Origin: Methanosaeta sp. PtaU1.Bin112
Lineage (GTDB): Archaea; Halobacteriota; Methanosarcinia; Methanotrichales; Methanotrichaceae
Assembly: GCA_002067705.1 (NCBI GenBank)
Contig: MVRL01000104.1
Span: 1 to 64,000, forward strand
DNA length: 64,000 bases
Reading direction: 5' to 3'
The first letter of the stretch is position 1. Each line of letters begins with the position of its first letter. Position numbers and translations under genes: made by a program. Of the stretch, positions 8,567 through 17,830 are shown piece after piece. Below the pieces are notes generated by a model. That model made no database searches. It was given only the letters and a program-made list of their open reading frames with translations, and was not told the DNA's origin.

Positions 8567-9620
8567 TGATTACATCAATCTTAGAGACTTTCAAAGTTAT
8601 CTGTTTTTCTCTCTGCGGCCCGGGCTGCCGCAGCTGTGGGCTGGCCAGGACCTGAGCGGATTTCACTCCCGTGATTATGGCCATGAGCCTGACCTTTCCA
8701 GTAAAATCGGGCCGGATTCTCGCCCCCCAGATGACATTGGCCCTGGGGTCCAGCTCCTGGGTTAGAGCCCCGGCGATGGCTGCTGCCTCTTTCATGGTCA
8801 TATCCGGCCCACCGGTCATGTGCAGAAGGCAGGCGGTGGCTCCCCGGTAGTCCACATCGAGCAGCGGATTCTTCAGGGCAGTCTGTACGATCTTCTCCGG
8901 GCCGCTCTTCATCTTGGCCTCGCCCACAAACATGAAGGACGCGCCTCCAGACCTCATGATGGTGCAGACATCGGCAAAGTCCAGGTTGATGAGAGACGGA
9001 GCCGTCAGGGTCTCGCAGATTCCCTGCACGATCTCGGCGATGATCTGGTCGACAACGAAGAACGCATGCTGCACCGGAAGATGGGGCGCGCACTCCAGGA
9101 GGCGGTTGTTGTCCATGACGATTGAGGTGTCGGCGTAGCCGCGGAGCGCTTCCAGCCCCTCCTCGGCAATGAAGATGCGTGCCCTCTCCAGGTGGAAGGG
9201 CGTGGTCACCATAGCCACCACAATTGCCCCCCGCTCTTTGGCCAGGCGGGCAACCACCGGGGCGGACCCTGTTCCCGTGCCTCCGCCCAGGCCGGCGATA
9301 ACAAAGACCAGGTCGGCTCCCCGGACCATCTTATCGAGGTCCGCTTCTGCATCCTCAGCGGCTTTCCTGCCCACCTCGGGATCACCTCCCGCTCCCATGC
9401 CACGGGTGATCTTCTGGCCGATGAGGATCTTCTCATCCGCCTGAACGGTGCTCAGATGCTGATTGTCGGTGTTGATGGCAACGGTCCTCGCTCCAGCGAG
9501 GCCCATCCTGAAAAGCCTGCTCACAGTGTTGCTTCCTGCCCCTCCGCAGCCGACGACCAGGATCCTGGGCATGCCAAAACCCTCATCATAATCGCTGGAC
9601 TGCCGTAGATCTGACTGCAA
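8562..9620 (-). CDS. ftsZ: Cell division protein FtsZ
   Basis: Tubulin-family GTPase that polymerises at midcell and organises division. Key motifs are intact: the GCGGAGSN nucleotide loop near residues 24-31, the tubulin signature GGGTGTG at residues 112-118, and the T7 catalytic loop Asn-Leu-Asp-Phe-Ala-Asp at 212-217. Length 352 is normal. The frame opens with TTG at 9620; the first ATG is residue 17, but archaeal FtsZ usually has a short N-terminal tail before the Phe-Gly-x-Pro-Arg-Ile block, and a G-rich ribosome-site candidate precedes the TTG, so the longer form is favoured. Two mini-ORFs are chained to its stop codon. Confidence 0.95.
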   Translation of the reverse strand: MQSDLRQSSDYDEGFGMPRILVVGCGGAGSNTVSRLFRMGLAGARTVAINTDNQHLSTVQADEKILIGQKITRGMGAGGDPEVGRKAAEDAEADLDKMVRGADLVFVIAGLGGGTGTGSAPVVARLAKERGAIVVAMVTTPFHLERARIFIAEEGLEALRGYADTSIVMDNNRLLECAPHLPVQHAFFVVDQIIAEIVQGICETLTAPSLINLDFADVCTIMRSGGASFMFVGEAKMKSGPEKIVQTALKNPLLDVDYRGATACLLHMTGGPDMTMKEAAAIAGALTQELDPRANVIWGARIRPDFTGKVRLMAIITGVKSAQVLASPQLRQPGPQREKQITLKVSKIDVIK

Positions 9621-9777
9621 TTCTCTATTTCCCCCTCATTGCTGGCTTAAACAAATAGTAGTATATGTTAATAATTATTGCGGATAAGTGCGGCAGCGTC
9701 TCAGAGTCATTTTAAGACTATGAGACCGCCGCCCATTAGATCGACCGACTTCCACATTGCGTCTCTAATCCCCTAGG

Positions 9778-9787
9778 TTTAAATCTT
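9778..9787 (+). promoter_or_regulatory. TATA box of the hicBA pair
   Basis: TTTAAATCTT centred about 28 bases before the hicB ATG at 9812. With usual archaeal spacing, transcription would begin at or next to the start codon, so the mRNA may be leaderless, in keeping with the absence of a ribosome site. Confidence 0.5.
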
Positions 9788-9811
9788 TTAAAGGCTCAAT
9801 ACCTGCCCGAT

Positions 9812-10066
9812 ATGTTCTGCGAATACATTCATGCGGCGCTTTCCAAAGCAACTTATGAGATCATAGAAGACGAAGAGCCATTTTATGGGGAGATCCCAGA
9901 TCTGCGAGGTGTCTGGGCAATCGGAAAAACTCTGGAGGAATGCCGTGAAAATTTAAAAGCCGTTGTCGAAGGTTGGATCGTTTTGAGATTGAGGTTGGGA
10001 TTGGCAATTCCTCCCGTCGGCGGACATACCATAGAGACACCCAGCAGAGTTGAAGCAGTTGTCTAA
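9812..10066 (+). CDS. hicB: HicB-family antitoxin
   Basis: 84 residues with the partly degraded RNase H-like fold typical of HicB: an N-terminal beta hairpin containing Phe-Tyr-Gly-Glu-Ile-Pro-Asp-Leu-Arg-Gly-Val-Trp-Ala, then Gly-Lys-Thr-Leu-Glu-Glu-Cys and a helix ending in Val-Glu-Gly-Trp. HicB neutralises the HicA mRNA interferase and often represses its own operon. Unusually hicB comes first and overlaps the hicA frame by 17 bases. This type lacks a C-terminal DNA-binding domain, so autoregulation is doubtful. Confidence 0.88.
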   Translation: MFCEYIHAALSKATYEIIEDEEPFYGEIPDLRGVWAIGKTLEECRENLKAVVEGWIVLRLRLGLAIPPVGGHTIETPSRVEAVV

Positions 10067-10285
10067 GATTACAAATGTCTCATGGAATGAGCTAGTCAAG
10101 CGAATGCGAGAGCTTGGCTTTGAGGGACCATATCTCAGCAGCGGCCCGCATCCTTATTTCATGAAAAGGGGGACCTTACAGTTGATCTGCCCAATCCGCA
10201 CAGGAAAGAAATCGGCGTTGTCCTGCTCATGAAGATCTTGAAACAGGCAGAATTCACTCGTGAAGAATGGCTTTCTGCGGGGTAA
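10050..10285 (+). pseudogene. hicA: HicA-family toxin, frameshifted
   Basis: HicA is a small double-stranded-RNA-binding-fold mRNA interferase. The first frame gives the normal N-terminus (helix ending Leu-Gly-Phe-Glu-Gly, then Ser-Ser-Gly-Pro-His-Pro-Tyr, with the catalytic His near residue 34) but stops at 10232 in an unrelated tail. The overlapping frame continues Thr-Val-Asp-Leu-Pro-Asn-Pro-His and then Leu-Met-Lys-Ile-Leu-Lys-Gln-Ala, the classic HicA C-terminus, ending at TAA 10283-10285. One extra G in the run of five at about 10172 would restore a normal toxin of about 78 residues. Either a loss-of-toxin mutation or a homopolymer sequencing error. Confidence 0.8.
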
Positions 10286-10317
10286 TAATCGCAAGTTTTT
10301 CTTTTTACATGGTTTCC

Positions 10318-10734
10318 ATGTCACTACTTACGGGCACAGATGATCTGGTAGAGTTCATCGCCGAGAATTACTCGGGCCGAGTGGTCGAGGTGGGGGCAGG
10401 CTATGTCCCCGAGGTGGCCCAGGGCCTGCAAGCGCGTGGCCTGGATGTGGTGCTCACCGATAAAGAGGAGCGTCTGCTGAGCGGCCTGCGGGTGGAAAAG
10501 GATGACATATTCTCGCCCCGGCTAGAGCTGTACCGGGAGGCGAGCCTGCTCTACTCCATCCGCCCGCCTCTGGAGATGCAGCTGGCGATGGGCCAGCTGG
10601 CAGCGAAGATCGGCGCGGATGTCCTGATCAGGCCGCTGATGGACGAGGTGGCAGAGCTGCCGGGCTTTTCCAGAAGGCTGGTGAACAGAGGGCAGGCGAG
10701 GTTCTACCTGTTTGCAGGGAAACAACAGGTTTAG
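10318..10734 (+). CDS. UPF0146 family protein
   Basis: About 138 residues. It has a truncated Rossmann pattern: Val-Val-Glu-Val-Gly-Ala-Gly resembles motif I of SAM-dependent methyltransferases, followed by Val-Val-Leu-Thr-Asp-Lys in the acidic-loop position, then Leu-Leu-Tyr-Ser-Ile-Arg-Pro-Pro, a hallmark of this archaeal family. The molecular role is unknown. The frame is open from 10267, but residues encoded before 10309 fit no homologue pattern and overlap the hicA remnant, so ATG 10318 (or 10309) is the likelier start. Confidence 0.8.
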   Translation: MSLLTGTDDLVEFIAENYSGRVVEVGAGYVPEVAQGLQARGLDVVLTDKEERLLSGLRVEKDDIFSPRLELYREASLLYSIRPPLEMQLAMGQLAAKIGADVLIRPLMDEVAELPGFSRRLVNRGQARFYLFAGKQQV

Positions 10735-10852
10735 CTGATTGTTTTTTCTTATCATTTCACAGGGTCAGTGCCAGGCGGCAAATTCAGCCGCCGCCGGAGA
10801 CTCGCGGTCCTCGAGGATGGGCGGCGGCTTCAGACAACGCAAGTGGCAACGA

Positions 10853-13800
10853 TCAACCGGGACGGAATTTGATCAGACATGCATCATTGGTAGCGTTAAG
10901 GTCGCAGCAGGTAGTGCCTGCCAGAACGTAGCAGCCATCGGAGGTCGGCTGAACCGAATCAGAGAATTCAATGCGGGCATTCTCTGAAATCGCCCTCCAA
11001 ACCTCTTTACCCACCGAGTCCGTTCTAGACAGCAAGGTATTGATATGCAAAGATGTTCCTGCAATAACATAGCTGCCATTGGACCGTTGCCAGACCGACT
11101 TAGCCGAACCAATGACCCCCTCAAAGGTCGTATTCCAGACCTCGCCCCCAACAGAGTCCGCCTTGATCAGCCAGGCAGTCTCAAAGCCGATGTCGGAAAT
11201 CCTCTCGCCTGACAGGATGTAGCCGCCGTCAGAAGTTGGCTGGACTGAATAGGCAGAACCTTCTATCTCTCCGCCCAATGTCGTGTTCCAGATTTCGGCA
11301 CCATCAGAGTTCGTCTTGATCAGCCAAGCATTGGCATAACCGGCTCCAAAGGAGGATGTACCGCCTGCCAGAATAAAGCCGTTATCAAACGTCGGCCGAG
11401 CTGAAAAGACCCAATCATCGTACGCTCCTCCAAAAGTCACGTTCCAAACCTCACCACCAGCGGGATTTATCTTGACCAGCCAGGCATCAGCATCACCGGC
11501 TCCAAAGGAGTACGTCCTGCCTGCCAGGATGCATCCTCCGTCGGATGTCGGCTGTATGGATGCAATTGAATCATTGTCTGCATTACCAAGAGTCGTGTTC
11601 CACAGTTCGCGTCCAGCAGAGTCCGTCTTGATCAGCCAGGCATAGAGGCCTCCGCCGCCAAAAGAAGCTGTTCCGCCTGCCAGATAGTAACCGCCTTCAG
11701 ATGTCGGCCAGGCTGAAACGGCCCAATCCTCATCTGCTCCTCCAAAGGTCGCGTTCCAGACCTCGCCGCCAGCGGAGTTCGTCTTGACCAGCCAAGCGTC
11801 AGCATCTCCAGCTCCAAAGGAGTACGTCCTGCCTGCCAGGATGTAGCCTCCGTCGGATGTCGGCTGGACTGAATAGGCTTCATCCTCGTCCCCCCCTCCG
11901 AATTCGACATTCCAGACCACATCTCCTCCTGAGTGGGTCTTAATCAACCAGACGTTATCATCTCCATAATACCCCGTAAATCCGGCGATGATGCAATTCC
12001 CGTCGCTCGTCTCCTGAACGGAATAGCCTTTGTCTAAACTTGATCCTCCAAAGGTCCTCTCCCAGATCACGCAACCCGCCGAGTCCGTCTTGACCAGCAA
12101 GATATCATCCATTTTGCCATAAGATGCTTTGGACCCGGCGATTAGGTAATCCCCGCCGTCCGTCTCCCAGACGGAATAGCCACAATCATCATATCTTCCG
12201 CCAAAGGTCTTATTACAGAGCTCATTTCCCATCGAGTCGGTCTTGACCAGCCACATGTCTTCGCCTCCAGCACCATATGATTTTGTGCCCCCGGTGATGA
12301 CATACCCACCGTCGCTTGTCTCCCGGACGGAATAGCCGCGATCGTTATGTGGCCCGCCAAAGGTCACATTCCAAACCTCTTTGCCAGTAGAGTTCGTTTT
12401 GACCAGCCAGGCGTCTTCACCTCCAGCACCATAAGATTCTGTGAATCCGGTTATGATGAAACCACCGTCGCTCGTCTCCTGGACGAACCGACCACAATCA
12501 TATTTTTTTCCGCCAAAAGTCTTGTACCACATTTTGTTGCCCGCTGAGTCGGTCTTGATCAGCAAAACATCACTAGCTCCTGAGAAATAGTAATAATCTG
12601 TGAATCCGGTGATGACATACCCACCGTCGCTCGTCTCTTGGACGGAATAGCCATGATCACGACGTCTTAGGTCAAAGGTTCTGTCCCAGAGCTTATTGCC
12701 CTCTGAATCGGTCTTGATCAGCCAGACGTCTTCACTTCTAGGCTGACGATTTTCTTTGTATCCAGCGATGACATAACCACCATCGCTTGTCTCCCGGACG
12801 GAATAGCCGCGATCGTTATATTGCCCGCCAAAAGTCCTCTCCCATAGCTTATTTCCAGCCGAGTCGGTCTTGATCAGCAAGAAGTTGTATTCTTTGCGCT
12901 TAAACGGGCCACCGCGAGATTTTTCATCCCCGGCGATTATGTAACCATCATCGCTCGTCTGCTGAACGGAATAGCCATGATTATCATCATCGTGTTTCAA
13001 TATCCTGTCCCATAGCTCAATTCCAGCCGAGTCGGTCTTTACCAGCCAGACGTCTGAAAGTCCTGAGCCTTGCGAATATGTATATCCGGCGATTATGTAA
13101 CTTCGATCGCTCATCTCCAGGACTAAATGGCCTCGATCACTATCTTCTCCGCCAAATGTATTGTTCCATAGCTCGTTTCCCGCTGAGTCGGTCTTTACCA
13201 GCCAGACATCAGCATATCCAGCGCCATAAGATGCTGTGAATCCGGTGATGACGAAACCCCCGTCGCTCGTCTGCTGGATGGAATAGCCTCTATCATTACG
13301 TACTCCGCCAAAGGTCCTATCCCAGACCTTGTTTCCAGCCGAGTCGGTCTTTACCAGCCAGACATCAGAAGATCCAGCGCCATAAGATGCTGTGAATCCA
13401 GTGATGACGAAACCCCCGTCGCTCGTCTGCTGGACGGAACTTCCTCTATCATCACGTACTCCGCCAAAGGTCTTGTTCCAGAGCTCATTTCCATTTATGT
13501 CGGTCTTTACCAGCCAGACGTCATATCCTCCTGCTCCATACGAATTTGTCACCCCGGCGATGACATAACCATCATCGCTAGTCTGCTGGATGGAATAGCC
13601 ATCATCGTAACTTTCCCCACCAAAGGTCTTGTTCCAGAGCTCATTTCCCATCGAGTCGGTCTTTACCAGCCAGACGTCATCCCTTCCTGCTCCATACGAA
13701 TTTGTCACCCCGGCGATGACATAACCATCATCGCTAGTCTGCTGGATGGAATAGCCATCATCGTATCTTTCCCCACCAAAGGTCTTGTTCCAGAGCTCAT

Positions 13801-14350
13801 TTCCCGTCGAGTCGGTCTTTATAAGCCAGACATCAGAAGATCCAGCGCCATAAGATCTTGTGAATCCAGTGATGATGAAATCCCCGTTGCTCGTCTGCAG
13901 GAAGGAAACGCCCATATCATCACTTGTTCCACCAAATGTTCTATTCCAGAGCTCATATCCCATCGAGTCGGTCATTACAAGCCAGACGTCAGACCCTCCT
14001 GCGCCGTATGAACTTGTGGACCCTGCGATGATGTATCCACCGTCCTCATCTTTCAGTATTGACCAGCCGACATCAGTATTTTCTCCTCCAAAGGTCGCAT
14101 CCAAATCCATCTCAGGAATCGGAATGCAAGGTGTAATTAGGGGGGTCATGTTAGATTGATTTTCAAGAGCGATTGCATTAGACGCATTATGTGGTCTATC
14201 TATTGGTTCATTTTCAGGAAAGAGAAAGCCGGACGTGTCTGTCCAGGGATCAATCATGCTGTCATTGGCCGTCAGATCGCTGCAAGATGCCAGGATTGAA
14301 AGCAATACCAGATTCAATAGAATAAATATCAAAGAAGATTGGAACTTCAT
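10853..14350 (-). CDS. Lipoprotein with 21 tandem beta-propeller-like repeats
   Basis: About 1165 residues. ATG 14350 is chosen because it opens directly into a lipoprotein signal peptide ending Leu-Ala-Ser-Cys, with GAGG about 8 bases upstream; the frame stays open to 14464 but that part adds an unrelated segment. Nearly all the rest is 21 repeats of about 52 residues, each running Thr-Phe-Gly-Gly, Asp-x-Gly-Tyr-Ser-Val, Thr-Ser-Asp-Gly-Gly-Tyr, Ile-Ala-Gly, Ser-Tyr-Gly-Ala-Gly, Trp-Leu-Val-Lys-Thr-Asp, Gly-x-x-x-Trp. This resembles four-stranded propeller blades. Repeats 1-14 and 15-21 are two subtypes. Probably an extracellular, lipid-anchored binding or adhesion protein; ligand unknown. 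Confidence 0.8.
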   Translation of the reverse strand: MKFQSSLIFILLNLVLLSILASCSDLTANDSMIDPWTDTSGFLFPENEPIDRPHNASNAIALENQSNMTPLITPCIPIPEMDLDATFGGENTDVGWSILKDEDGGYIIAGSTSSYGAGGSDVWLVMTDSMGYELWNRTFGGTSDDMGVSFLQTSNGDFIITGFTRSYGAGSSDVWLIKTDSTGNELWNKTFGGERYDDGYSIQQTSDDGYVIAGVTNSYGAGRDDVWLVKTDSMGNELWNKTFGGESYDDGYSIQQTSDDGYVIAGVTNSYGAGGYDVWLVKTDINGNELWNKTFGGVRDDRGSSVQQTSDGGFVITGFTASYGAGSSDVWLVKTDSAGNKVWDRTFGGVRNDRGYSIQQTSDGGFVITGFTASYGAGYADVWLVKTDSAGNELWNNTFGGEDSDRGHLVLEMSDRSYIIAGYTYSQGSGLSDVWLVKTDSAGIELWDRILKHDDDNHGYSVQQTSDDGYIIAGDEKSRGGPFKRKEYNFLLIKTDSAGNKLWERTFGGQYNDRGYSVRETSDGGYVIAGYKENRQPRSEDVWLIKTDSEGNKLWDRTFDLRRRDHGYSVQETSDGGYVITGFTDYYYFSGASDVLLIKTDSAGNKMWYKTFGGKKYDCGRFVQETSDGGFIITGFTESYGAGGEDAWLVKTNSTGKEVWNVTFGGPHNDRGYSVRETSDGGYVITGGTKSYGAGGEDMWLVKTDSMGNELCNKTFGGRYDDCGYSVWETDGGDYLIAGSKASYGKMDDILLVKTDSAGCVIWERTFGGSSLDKGYSVQETSDGNCIIAGFTGYYGDDNVWLIKTHSGGDVVWNVEFGGGDEDEAYSVQPTSDGGYILAGRTYSFGAGDADAWLVKTNSAGGEVWNATFGGADEDWAVSAWPTSEGGYYLAGGTASFGGGGLYAWLIKTDSAGRELWNTTLGNADNDSIASIQPTSDGGCILAGRTYSFGAGDADAWLVKINPAGGEVWNVTFGGAYDDWVFSARPTFDNGFILAGGTSSFGAGYANAWLIKTNSDGAEIWNTTLGGEIEGSAYSVQPTSDGGYILSGERISDIGFETAWLIKADSVGGEVWNTTFEGVIGSAKSVWQRSNGSYVIAGTSLHINTLLSRTDSVGKEVWRAISENARIEFSDSVQPTSDGCYVLAGTTCCDLNATNDACLIKFRPG
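10890..14140 (-). repeat. 156-bp coding repeat, about 21 copies
   Basis: DNA-level counterpart of the 52-residue protein repeat. Neighbouring units around 13.3-13.8 kb are nearly identical over long stretches, suggesting recent duplication or gene conversion, while units at both ends are more diverged and a few carry small insertions or deletions. Confidence 0.85.
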
Positions 14351-14982
14351 CTCTATGCCTCTTGATAATATACTTAATATTAGTGATAGAAAAATGTTTC
14401 GTACTTTCGAGAAAAAATATGTATCTCTAGGCAATATATAGCCTCTCGGCAAGCGTATTTGCATTCTCGGCAGCGAGAATGTTAGCAGGTTGTGAGAAGA
14501 TTATTAAGGCGAAACACTCTTTTGCTATCGCCATCCAGTAAAGCAATTTGCCACCCACTATCCGGTAGAGAACCTATGGAATGTATGGGAGAGCCTCCAA
14601 AATCCCTCCAATCTGCACGAATCGAGAAATCTCGGAGGCTCTTAAATATTAATAGTATTTTTAAATATTTAAATTTAATTAAATCTGACCAGCACCATTA
14701 TTAAAGAAGGATATGGGCCAGGAAATAGCCATCAGCCACATGAAATGCATTCCTATGCTTTTAGCCATGCAGGACGCTGCCGGATGCTGAAGCTGCCGTC
14801 CGTTCTCTGCCGCGCATTCGCGGGCGGGCAAGCCCCAAAGTCGCTAATGGCCCATCTGCGAATGCAAAGTCGCATCCCCGCTCTCGCAATATCGCGATGG
14901 ATGCCCGCGGTTCATTATTCAGCCAAGGCCCGGACAGCCTAAAAGAATAGTTTAAATATTTAGATGTAAATATATCACTGCT
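14351..14982. other. 632-bp divergent intergenic region with two inverted repeats
   Basis: No credible gene. It separates the leftward repeat lipoprotein from the rightward DUF3795-type gene. AGAGCCTCC at 14590-14598 is matched by GGAGGCTCT at 14634-14642, directly before a very AT-rich tract (14643-14700) able to hold promoters. GCATTCGC at 14814-14821 is matched by GCGAATGC at 14858-14865 in a GC-richer block that could be a gene remnant. An AT-rich box near 14955 probably serves the gene at 14983. Confidence 0.5.
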
Positions 14983-15438
14983 ATGAGCCAAGCCCAAGAC
15001 AGAATCAAAGATCAGGCCGGGCCTTGCGGCATCATCTGCGTTTCATGCCCCCTGGGAAGCGGAGCCGTTGCCGAAAGCGCTGGCCAGACAAGAAAGCACA
15101 TTAGTGACTGCAAGATTCCTATGTGGTCTCCTTTTGTGCCTGGGGGAGAGATCATCGACTGGACTGCTGTGGACAGGGGCCTGGACTGGATGGAAAAGTA
15201 TGCCGTTTGTGCTGGATGCGGCAACGGTGGCGGCCCGCCCGACTGCACCATCAGAATATGCGCAAGAGAGAGAGGATATGAATTATGCAGCTTTTGCCCT
15301 GACCTGGACGGCTGCGCCAAATTCGAATGGCTGCAGGAACACGGAATACAGCTTAAAGAGATGCTGAAGGAGAGCCGCGGCTTATCCAGAGGGGAGTATA
15401 TCAAAAAGATGAGCAAGCAGATGCCCTGGAAAGCTTGA
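14983..15438 (+). CDS. DUF3795-like Cys-rich protein
   Basis: 151 residues with at least ten cysteines. The N-terminus has Cys-Gly-Ile-Ile-Cys-Val-Ser-Cys-Pro, the middle Cys-Ala-Gly-Cys-Gly and Pro-Pro-Asp-Cys-x-Ile-Arg-x-Cys-Ala, then Cys-Ser-Phe-Cys-x-x-Leu-x-x-Cys. This spacing is typical of DUF3795 proteins, which are predicted to bind zinc or an iron-sulfur cluster. No membrane segment or signal peptide, so cytoplasmic. Function is unknown; it is transcribed alone and converges on the next gene. Confidence 0.7.
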   Translation: MSQAQDRIKDQAGPCGIICVSCPLGSGAVAESAGQTRKHISDCKIPMWSPFVPGGEIIDWTAVDRGLDWMEKYAVCAGCGNGGGPPDCTIRICARERGYELCSFCPDLDGCAKFEWLQEHGIQLKEMLKESRGLSRGEYIKKMSKQMPWKA

Positions 15439-15480
15439 AGGCATCAACTGGTGATCATTATTTTTCAAAAACGATTTATT

Positions 15481-15927
15481 TTACTGCCGCTCCCGCCCGG
15501 AAAAAACCGAGGCTACGAAGATGATCAGACCCCCAAGCGCCAGCAGACCGATAAACAGCGACGCATAGGGATATCGGCCTTCTGGTGCTGGCAGGGCCGT
15601 CTGGTTTGATGACATGGATGACGCCGGCTTTTCCTCGGGCGCGGTCGCCTCTTTTTCCTTAGGAGTGGTGAGGTTCTGGGGAATGCTCGACCCGCCAACC
15701 ACCACCGTATCGAGAGGAACCTGAACCTCCCTGTACTCCCCGGGCCTGGCATACTCGTATCTGATATTCTCGTCCACCCGTTCCTTGCTGATGAAATGAA
15801 TGCCATCCCTGGTGTATGCCGTCTTGGTCTCCTGCGCGGAGAGCGCAGCGGCCATCGCAGTGAAAAGAACGAACAGGCCTATGAAAAGAACGACAAATGA
15901 ACCGATTATATGATGCTTTTGGACCAC
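15481..15927 (-). CDS. Bitopic membrane protein, unknown function
   Basis: 148 residues. A hydrophobic segment at about 8-30 is a signal peptide or anchor, and a second at about 123-143 is followed by Ser-Gly-Arg-Glu-Arg. The intervening 90 residues are extracytoplasmic, start with a folded-looking charged part, and end in a Pro/Glu/Lys/Thr/Ser linker typical of a flexible stalk. I recognise no family. Two close Met codons at the start leave the exact N-terminus open. Confidence 0.55.
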   Translation of the reverse strand: MVQKHHIIGSFVVLFIGLFVLFTAMAAALSAQETKTAYTRDGIHFISKERVDENIRYEYARPGEYREVQVPLDTVVVGGSSIPQNLTTPKEKEATAPEEKPASSMSSNQTALPAPEGRYPYASLFIGLLALGGLIIFVASVFSGRERQ

Positions 15928-16051
15928 CCTTATCTCCCCATTGCGTTATTTGACTGCCAGGATATAATTGCTCCGCCGGAGATAAGTACGAGAGACGATT
16001 ATTAAAAGGAAAAATGATTGACAGGGCCCTATTCCCGGACCCCTTCATGAA

Positions 16052-17287
16052 TCAAATGTACTGCTGTACCAGCCCCTCGGGCTCGCTGACCTGGTTTCTC
16101 TCTTTGTGCAGTATCTTCACGGCAGCGCCCTCAAAATCGCTCTGGTATATTGTCGTCCGCTCCTCGCGAATGGCATACATGCCAGCTTCGGTTGACAGCG
16201 ACTTCAGATCAGCACCGCTCGCGCCCTCTGCCATATCAGAGATCAGCTTTAGGTTGACATCATCATCCAGGTTCATGCCTGAGGTGTGAATCTTCAAGAT
16301 TGATTCGCGCGCTTCTCTATTTGGCAGTGGAATCTCGATTATGCGGTCGAACCGCCCAGGCCTCAGCAAAGCAGGATCCAGCATGTCCAGACGATTGGTG
16401 GCGGCGATAAGCTTGACCTCGCCTCGCGCATCAAAACCGTCCATCTCCGCCAGGATCTGCATGAGAGTTCTCTGCACCTCGCGGTCTCCGCTGGTCGCTC
16501 CATCCATGCGCCGCGCGCCGATGGCATCCAGCTCATCTATGAAGATGATGGCAGGAGACTTGCTCTTGGCCAGCTCGAAGAGCTCACGCACCAGGCGCGC
16601 GCCTTCTCCAATGTACTTCTGCACAAACTCTGAGCCTACCACACGAAGGAACGTGGCATCAGTGCTCTGGGCAACCGCTTTGGCCAGGATGGTCTTGCCT
16701 GTTCCCGGAGGCCCGTGTAGCAAGACGCCTTTGGGCGGCTCAATGCCCACAGCCGCGAAGAGGTCCGGGCGCTTGAGGGGCAGCTCCACAATCTCCCTGA
16801 TCTCGGAGATCTGGGTATCCAGGCCGCCTATCTGCGAAAATTGTACGTCGGGTGCCTCTTCGATCTCCATTCCAAAGACCGCCGGATCGCGCGGAGATGG
16901 CAGCACGCACATCACTGCAAAGGATTGCTGATTTAGACCCACCTGCGATCCAACCTTGATCTCCTCCTCGATAAACTGGGAGAGATTGACCACAAATCTG
17001 GGACCGGTGCTGCTCTTAACGATGACCCGGTTTTCATCCAAGACATCTACAATGGTGCCCACGATCATCGGACCTACGCGCAGACGCTCCAGCTCGCTTC
17101 TCAGCTTGCGGGCTTCCCGCTCGAACTTAAGCTTCTGATTCTCAATCAGCCGCTTTTCGCTCTCTACGCGGTCCTTCTGCTCTCGCAGCGCCAGATTGCG
17201 CTCTTCAAGCTGGCGCATGCGGTCCAGGATGTAACGGGAAAAATCCGCGCCAGCCTGTGACTCATTCATGCCTTCTCCACTATCCAT
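16052..17287 (-). CDS. pan: Proteasome-activating nucleotidase
   Basis: AAA ATPase that unfolds substrates and feeds them to the 20S proteasome. In order: N-terminal coiled coil (about residues 20-60), OB-fold domain, then one AAA module with Walker A GPPGTGKT, Walker B Ile-Phe-Ile-Asp-Glu-Leu-Asp and an arginine-finger block Arg-Pro-Gly-Arg-Phe-Asp. The C-terminus ends Gln-Tyr-Ile, close to but not a strict hydrophobic-Tyr-X docking tail. The start at ATG 17287 (Met-Asp-Ser-Gly-Glu) replaces a longer frame that would run through the divergent aMBF1 start region. About 411 residues. Confidence 0.92.
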   Translation of the reverse strand: MDSGEGMNESQAGADFSRYILDRMRQLEERNLALREQKDRVESEKRLIENQKLKFEREARKLRSELERLRVGPMIVGTIVDVLDENRVIVKSSTGPRFVVNLSQFIEEEIKVGSQVGLNQQSFAVMCVLPSPRDPAVFGMEIEEAPDVQFSQIGGLDTQISEIREIVELPLKRPDLFAAVGIEPPKGVLLHGPPGTGKTILAKAVAQSTDATFLRVVGSEFVQKYIGEGARLVRELFELAKSKSPAIIFIDELDAIGARRMDGATSGDREVQRTLMQILAEMDGFDARGEVKLIAATNRLDMLDPALLRPGRFDRIIEIPLPNREARESILKIHTSGMNLDDDVNLKLISDMAEGASGADLKSLSTEAGMYAIREERTTIYQSDFEGAAVKILHKERNQVSEPEGLVQQYI

Positions 17288-17292
17288 AATTA

Positions 17293-17311
17293 CAAAGGTT
17301 ATTAAACTTTG
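17293..17311. promoter_or_regulatory. Palindrome in the shared pan/aMBF1 promoter
   Basis: CAAAGGTTATTAAACTTTG is a 19-base near-perfect palindrome with one mismatched pair. It lies in the 45 bases between the divergent start codons of pan (17287) and aMBF1 (17333). A partial copy, AAAGGTTT, lies at about 17320-17327. Its position suits an operator acting on both genes. Confidence 0.5.
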
Positions 17312-17332
17312 ACCCCTATAAAGGTTTCCGAA

Positions 17333-17830
17333 ATGACAGAGAAGCAATGTGAGATTTGCGGTGCCGAGATCTCAGGAACGCCCCAAAAAATAGTGATCGA
17401 CGGCTCAACGATGGAGGTATGCAAAAGCTGCGCGCGCTTTGGAAAACCGGAAGATAAATTCACTCTGGTTCCCAAGAAGATGGTTCCCGCGGAGAGGGCT
17501 TTTACAGTAGTCCGTCCAAAGCCGCGAGACCACTTCAAGGACTTGACCGAACTGGTCCCGGACTTCGGGCGCAAGATAAGAGAGGCGCGAGAGGGACTGG
17601 GCCTCTCTCCAGAAGAGCTGGGAAGCCGCATTAAAGAGAAAGCGGCTCTGCTAAAGAAGATCGAGCGCGAAGAGATCTCTCCAGAGGATGCAATCAGGAA
17701 AAAGCTCGAGAAGGAGCTGAAGATTAAATTAGCCGACGAGACGAGCGAGACTCGTGTCAAGTCCGGCAGCTCCGGTCGCGGATTGACCTTAGGAGATATT
17801 GCCAGCATCAAACGGAAAAACGAGAGATGA
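17333..17830 (+). CDS. Multiprotein bridging factor aMBF1
   Basis: About 165 residues. An N-terminal zinc ribbon (Cys-Glu-Ile-Cys-Gly near the start, Cys-Lys-Ser-Cys about 25 residues later) is followed by a linker and a Cro/C1-type helix-turn-helix (Ile-Arg-Glu-Ala-Arg-Glu-x-Leu-Gly-Leu-Ser, then Leu-Leu-Lys-Lys-Ile-Glu). This is the archaeal MBF1 architecture, a basal transcription co-regulator. ATG 17333 places the zinc ribbon at the N-terminus. It overlaps the downstream Sua5 gene by 4 bases (ATGA). Confidence 0.9.
   Translation: MTEKQCEICGAEISGTPQKIVIDGSTMEVCKSCARFGKPEDKFTLVPKKMVPAERAFTVVRPKPRDHFKDLTELVPDFGRKIREAREGLGLSPEELGSRIKEKAALLKKIEREEISPEDAIRKKLEKELKIKLADETSETRVKSGSSGRGLTLGDIASIKRKNER

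Noticed and set aside
8581-9608. Several long open frames on both strands over ftsZ
   Set aside because: Shadow frames of a high-GC coding region; the reverse-strand FtsZ frame has all tubulin motifs.
10853-14350. Regularly spaced DNA repeats that could suggest a CRISPR array or other noncoding repeat locus
   Set aside because: The period is 156 bp, in frame, with uninterrupted coding on the reverse strand and protein-level conservation; there are no spacers or cas genes.
14761-14997. Reverse and forward open frames of 65-78 codons in the 14.35-14.98 kb gap
   Set aside because: Arg/Ala-rich translation without domain, no ribosome site, and both strands are open simply because of local GC bias.
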